Program-made: the position numbers and the translations under genes
DNA from: a virus
DNA: 36,202 nt
Reading direction: 5' to 3' (one strand)
Virus record (IMG/VR): IMGVR_UViG_3300018424_003932
Location: 1 to 36,202 of that record
Notes under the pieces: model-generated
Told to the model about the DNA's origin: nothing
Databases searched by the model: none
What the model saw: only the letters and a program-made list of their open reading frames with translations
Part shown: positions 32,667 to 36,202 of the stretch, piece by piece
Layout: every line of letters starts with the position of its first letter
How positions within the stretch are numbered: position 1 is the first letter of the stretch

Positions 32667-33507
32667 CTTATGGACTCAGTATGGCGCACAAAATTCTAAA
32701 CCTGTTTTTGACGCCTTTCGTAATGGTGCTTTGGCTCTCGGTCATGATGTTGTCACTAATAGTAATGATGGTATTGATGTTATTTGGAGTGTACTTTTTA
32801 ACGGTCGTATGGGTCCAAACCGTACTATCTGGGAAAGGTGTCAAAAAGAAAATAGAGCCTGTATTGTTCTCGAAGTCGGAGGTATTAGACGTGGATCAAC
32901 TTGGAAGGTAGCTCTTAATGGAATTAATCGTGATGCTTATTTTGGTCCCGTTAATAATAACTCTGATCGCGCTGATAATCTTGGGTTACTTTTAAAGCCA
33001 TGGCGAGAACAAGGAAATCATATACTAATTTGCGGACAACATGAAAGAAGTTTGCAATGGCAAGACATGCCAAGAATGAGTACTTGGGTAATGCAAACCA
33101 TAGATAAAATACAACAGCATACTGATCGTCCTATTGTATTCCGTCCACATCCAAGGTGTAGATTAGAAGCTATAGAACACCAATACAAGAATGTTTCTCG
33201 GCAAGAACCTAAGCATATTAATGGTACATATGATGATTTTGATATGGGATTTAATAATGCTTGGGCAACAATAAGTTGGAGTAGTAATCCAGGTATACAC
33301 AGTATACTTGAAGGTGTGCCTGCATTTGTAAGTCCGCATAGTTTAGCATATGATGCCGCAAATGATATTGATTTCTTACACGATATAGAAAATCCTTTGA
33401 CACCTGATAGACAACAATGGTTAAATGACTATGCATGGACAGAATTTACTGTTGAAGAAATTTCTCAAGGTTTACCACTTAACCTCTTGACATCTAAGTT
33501 AAATTAA
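32656..33507 (+). CDS. GT-B-like glycan-transfer protein, paralogue 4
   Basis: 283 residues. Same family as the genes at 26232, 30048 and 30878: IWSVLFNGRM, ENRACIVLEVGGIRRGSTWK, LLLKPWREQGNHILICGQHE, TDRPIVFRPHP, NNAWATISWSSNPGIHSILE then GVPAFVSPHSLAYD, and QQWLNDYAWTEFTVEEISQG. The HSLAYDAAND block is closest to paralogue 1 (SSMAWDVSN). About the first 110 codons favour T-ending and CGN codons (GGT, GAT, CGT, GTC, CTC), while the rest uses the usual A-rich AGA/ACA style; the change comes at about 33000, as if two sources were joined. The stop is 15 nt before the start of the uvsW-operon spacing, and the uvsW-operon promoter overlaps its 3' end. Confidence 0.68.
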   Translation: MKFNLWTQYGAQNSKPVFDAFRNGALALGHDVVTNSNDGIDVIWSVLFNGRMGPNRTIWERCQKENRACIVLEVGGIRRGSTWKVALNGINRDAYFGPVNNNSDRADNLGLLLKPWREQGNHILICGQHERSLQWQDMPRMSTWVMQTIDKIQQHTDRPIVFRPHPRCRLEAIEHQYKNVSRQEPKHINGTYDDFDMGFNNAWATISWSSNPGIHSILEGVPAFVSPHSLAYDAANDIDFLHDIENPLTPDRQQWLNDYAWTEFTVEEISQGLPLNLLTSKLN

Positions 33508-33515
33508 GTTATACT
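33487..33515 (+). promoter_or_regulatory. Consensus sigma70-type promoter of the uvsW operon, leaderless geometry
   Basis: TTGACA (33487-33492), a 17-nt spacer and TATACT (33510-33515), then ACAAAC and ATG at 33522. The 6-nt gap places +1 on the A of ATG, as at 7947. The -35 lies inside the preceding gene. No Shine-Dalgarno site. Confidence 0.75.
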
Positions 33516-33521
33516 ACAAAC

Positions 33522-34745
33522 ATGGAATTAAAAAATATAGAAGATTGCCTTGAGGCATTAGCAGGATTTACTTTACCTTATAAGATCGAAATCGAGTCTG
33601 TTGATCAAACAATCTTATATAGTATTGCAAAACAAGTGTTTAGAGGTAAAGCTCTTACTGATAGGCAACTAGACGTTTGTCAGAAGAAATTATTATATTA
33701 TCAACAGCAATTTATTGATCAGGGTGTCGATGATTTACCTTCACTAATTAAAGTTTTACGACAACCTCTGCGAGAAATTGATCGTAGTAAATATGTTGTA
33801 ATCGAAGATGATAAGATCAAAATTAGATTTCCCTTCAATAAAAAGACTATCATAGACATTGAACAAATTGCTTTCAAACACAGGAAAGAATATTCACATA
33901 CTAAAGGTACGCATGAACATTTTTTTAAAATTAATGAAGGCACAATTTATTCAGTAGTAGAGAAATTTAGAAATAAAGAATATGAAATTGATGAAGAGCT
34001 TGTAGATAGTTTTAATAAAATTGATGAAATAAAAAATAATCCTAGTTTATATGTGCCTGGAATATACAACCTACAGTTTAAAAATGTATCAGATAAATTA
34101 ATAGAATCTATTACAGATCACGTAGGTGAACTTACACAAGACAATCTTGCGTTGTTTAGAGATAGATCAATTCTATATGGTTTAGATTATTTCGATCCTA
34201 ACGTATTAGATAGTATCAAACAGTTTACACCTCTATCACAAAACATAATCAAAAGAAAAAATCCAAATGTTTTTGTAAGCAAAAACAAATGGACACTTGA
34301 TAATGTTTTTTATAGTATAAAAGAATTAAATAGGTTCCCTATACTAATAGTGTTAGGTAATGATGCATATGATGAATTAGTTACTTGCAATAACATTACC
34401 AGAAATTTTGTAGACAGAAATAAAATTAGTGTTATGTTTAGGCTTGATAATAAAGATAACAAAAATTTTAATGATTATATTAAAAAGAATGGTTTAAATA
34501 ATTCGGTTGCAAAAGATACAGAAATAGTGTATATTAGTAGTAATAAAAAATATCCAAAGCCGTTGATGTCAAGCGATTGGCGGTTTAAGTCGTGTTTGTA
34601 TTTACAAAGTCAGTATAACAGTCATAAGATTGATTCTATTACTAACGAATCTGATTTAGAAATACATTACGACACTGTGCCTTCACAGTACGGAACTTTC
34701 CGTCACAGTAGATCGCGCAGACATTTGATGATAGAAGAGATGTAA
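33522..34745 (+). CDS. Conserved hypothetical protein upstream of uvsW
   Basis: 407 residues, not recognised. It is Lys/Asp/Asn-rich with few Gly. Visible segments: a helical N-terminus (AKQVFRGKALTDRQLDVCQK, then LLYYQQQFID), IRFPFNKKTIIDIEQIAFKH, FPILIVLGNDAYDELVTCNN (a beta strand with possible Rossmann turn near residue 270), and a C-terminal DWRFKSCLYLQSQYNSHK. No Walker or nuclease motif is clear. The final 15 residues (RHSRSRRHLMIEEM) are basic. It is first in a sigma70-driven pair with uvsW and their stop and start overlap by one base, so a role in replication, repair or recombination is likely. A UvsW partner is the simplest idea. Confidence 0.75.
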   Translation: MELKNIEDCLEALAGFTLPYKIEIESVDQTILYSIAKQVFRGKALTDRQLDVCQKKLLYYQQQFIDQGVDDLPSLIKVLRQPLREIDRSKYVVIEDDKIKIRFPFNKKTIIDIEQIAFKHRKEYSHTKGTHEHFFKINEGTIYSVVEKFRNKEYEIDEELVDSFNKIDEIKNNPSLYVPGIYNLQFKNVSDKLIESITDHVGELTQDNLALFRDRSILYGLDYFDPNVLDSIKQFTPLSQNIIKRKNPNVFVSKNKWTLDNVFYSIKELNRFPILIVLGNDAYDELVTCNNITRNFVDRNKISVMFRLDNKDNKNFNDYIKKNGLNNSVAKDTEIVYISSNKKYPKPLMSSDWRFKSCLYLQSQYNSHKIDSITNESDLEIHYDTVPSQYGTFRHSRSRRHLMIEEM

Positions 34746-36202
34746 TGGCAAGTTGTAAATTAATTATCGAAGACGAAGTGAACATAAAGATAGAAGGACT
34801 TGAAGTAGATGTACGCAGGAAGCTCTCTAACGCTCTTAAGTTTGAAGTGCCATACGCTAGATACATGCCACAATATAAGTTGGGAAGATGGGATGGTAAG
34901 GTTGCTTTCTTTGGTATTGGCGGCACAGGCTACGTTAATCATCTTAATGTTATTACTGATGTACTGGCAAAAAATAATGTACAAATAGTAGATATTGAAG
35001 ACAGACGACATACAATCAAATTAGATTTTCAAATTATTAGTGAAGATTTCTGGGGTACAAAAACCTGGCCAAAAGGTCACCCTGCCGAAGGCGAACCAAT
35101 ACGTTTGCGGGATTATCAAGTTGAGGTAATAAACAACTTCTTGGAAAATCCACAATCATTACAAGAAGTGGCTACAGGCGCGGGCAAGACTATTATAACA
35201 GCTACACTGAGTAAGATCACAGAACCATATGGACGTAGTCTAGTAATTGTTCCTAATAAAAGTTTAGTAACACAAACTGAGGAAGATTATATAAACTGTG
35301 GACTTGATGTGGGCGTATATTTTGGCGACAGAAAAGAACTAGGCAAGACTCATACTATTTGTACATGGCAAAGTTTAAATATTTTAGATAAAAAGTTTAA
35401 AGATGGCAGTGCAGTATTAGGTCTTGCCGAGTTTCTAGATGGTGTAAGCACAGTAATTATCGACGAAGTGCATCAAGCAAAAGCAGAAGTTTTAAAAACA
35501 TTACTTACACGGAATCTAAAAAATGCTCCAATACGTTGGGGACTAACTGGTACTATACCTAAAGAACGTTTTGAATTTGAAAGTATACATGCAAGCATTG
35601 GGCCTGTTATAGGACAAGTGAGTGCAAAAGAACTACAAGACAAAGGTGTGCTATCACAATGTCATGTAAATGTAGTACAGCTATTAGATACAGTAGCACA
35701 CAGAGACTACCAATCAGAATTAAAATATCTTGTAACAAATGAAGATAGAATAAAATACATAGCATCATTATTAAACAAAGTAAAACAATCAGGCAATACA
35801 CTAATACTTGTAGATAGAATATCAGCAGGCGAAAAACTTCAAGAACTTATCCCAGGCAGTACATTTGTAAAAGGCGATGTTAAATTAAAAGATAGAAAGG
35901 AAGCGTATGACGAAATTAACGAAGGAACAAATCACGTGGTCATTGCTACGTATGGTGTCGCCGCTGTTGGCATTAATATTCCTCGCATTTTTAATCTTGT
36001 CCTCATTGAACCTGGTAAATCTTTTGTAAGAGTAATCCAGTCAATAGGCAGAGGCGTCAGAAAGGCAAAGGACAAAGACTTCGTTCAAATATGGGATCTT
36101 ACAAGCACTTGTAAGTTTGCGAAGCGGCACCTTACTCAACGTAAAAAGTTTTACAAAGAGGCGCAGTACCCATTCACAATAGAAAAAGTAGAATGGAACT
36201 AG
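34745..36202 (+). CDS. uvsW: DNA/RNA helicase UvsW
   Basis: 485 residues, complete: the TAG stop is the last codon of the window (T4 UvsW has about 500). The N-terminal 90 residues form the UvsW-specific domain (YARYMPQYKLGRWDGKVAFF). Superfamily 2 motifs follow: Q-like LRDYQVEVINNF, Walker A ATGAGKT (143-149), DEVH (240-243), GLTGT (266-270), ILVDRISAGEKL, and motif VI QSIGRGVR (432-439). UvsW unwinds branched DNA and R-loops and helps shift replication from origin-dependent to recombination-dependent modes. Its ATG overlaps the previous stop (TAATG), so it depends on the leaderless upstream gene. Confidence 0.93.
   Translation: MASCKLIIEDEVNIKIEGLEVDVRRKLSNALKFEVPYARYMPQYKLGRWDGKVAFFGIGGTGYVNHLNVITDVLAKNNVQIVDIEDRRHTIKLDFQIISEDFWGTKTWPKGHPAEGEPIRLRDYQVEVINNFLENPQSLQEVATGAGKTIITATLSKITEPYGRSLVIVPNKSLVTQTEEDYINCGLDVGVYFGDRKELGKTHTICTWQSLNILDKKFKDGSAVLGLAEFLDGVSTVIIDEVHQAKAEVLKTLLTRNLKNAPIRWGLTGTIPKERFEFESIHASIGPVIGQVSAKELQDKGVLSQCHVNVVQLLDTVAHRDYQSELKYLVTNEDRIKYIASLLNKVKQSGNTLILVDRISAGEKLQELIPGSTFVKGDVKLKDRKEAYDEINEGTNHVVIATYGVAAVGINIPRIFNLVLIEPGKSFVRVIQSIGRGVRKAKDKDFVQIWDLTSTCKFAKRHLTQRKKFYKEAQYPFTIEKVEWN

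Noticed and set aside
24910-33507. Anti-phage defence island or toxin-antitoxin system
   Set aside because: The genes fit glycan synthesis and modification; no nuclease, NTPase or TA pair is visible.
1-36202. tRNA genes, CRISPR arrays, insertion sequences, integrase or attachment sites
   Set aside because: None seen on either strand; repeats found are only hairpins and promoter palindromes.

Overview
This AT-rich window (roughly two thirds A+T by eye) is from the genome of a T4-like marine myovirus. Recognisable T4 homologues are the neck proteins gp13 and gp14, tail-sheath stabiliser gp15, dNMP kinase gp1, sheath gp18, tube gp19, a gp4-type head-completion protein, a probable gp16 with terminase gp17, gp32, UvsX, UvsY and UvsW. 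The low GC, tandem 2OG-oxygenases, small HNH protein and gene style suggest the cyanophage/pelagiphage branch. The host cannot be fixed from this window, and no photosynthesis gene is present.

Layout. 2-559: end of a virion protein. 550-4054 (minus): a tightly overlapping ADP-heptose operon, hldE-hldD-cupin-gmhB-2OG oxygenase, with its own sigma70-type promoter. 4072-7102 (minus): Nudix hydrolase, gp15, gp14. 7146-9810 (plus): gp13, then a sigma70-driven operon of two paralogous 2OG oxygenases and dNMP kinase. 9755-10093 (minus): HNH protein. 10202-19894 (plus): sheath, tube, a tube-like protein, head completion and packaging genes. 19906-21951: large conserved protein of unknown function. 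22077-24892: replication/recombination block (gp32, UvsX, UvsY). 24910-33507: glycan island with three GT-A-like glycosyltransferases, four paralogous GT-B-like proteins, a methyltransferase, an alpha/beta hydrolase, an SGNH hydrolase and a nucleotidyltransferase-cupin fusion. 33522-36202: unknown protein plus UvsW.

How it works together. The left operon looks able to make most of an ADP-heptose donor; only a GmhA-type isomerase is not seen. The right island carries the enzymes that could transfer and trim such sugars. The heptose operon has a host-type promoter and the glycan island has late-type promoters, so precursor could be made before it is used. This link is inference.

The most unusual signal is promoter placement. 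In six genes a T4-late-type ATAAATA or TTAAATA box ends exactly 5 nt before the start codon, and in two genes a consensus TTGACA-N17-TATANT promoter ends exactly 6 nt before it. Both spacings put the expected +1 on the A of ATG, which predicts leaderless mRNAs. Other virion genes (gp13, gp18, gp19, gp16) have the same late box but a normal leader with a Shine-Dalgarno site. A second notable feature is a Trp-rich beta module that recurs in gp18, gp14 and gp15 and enlarges all three.
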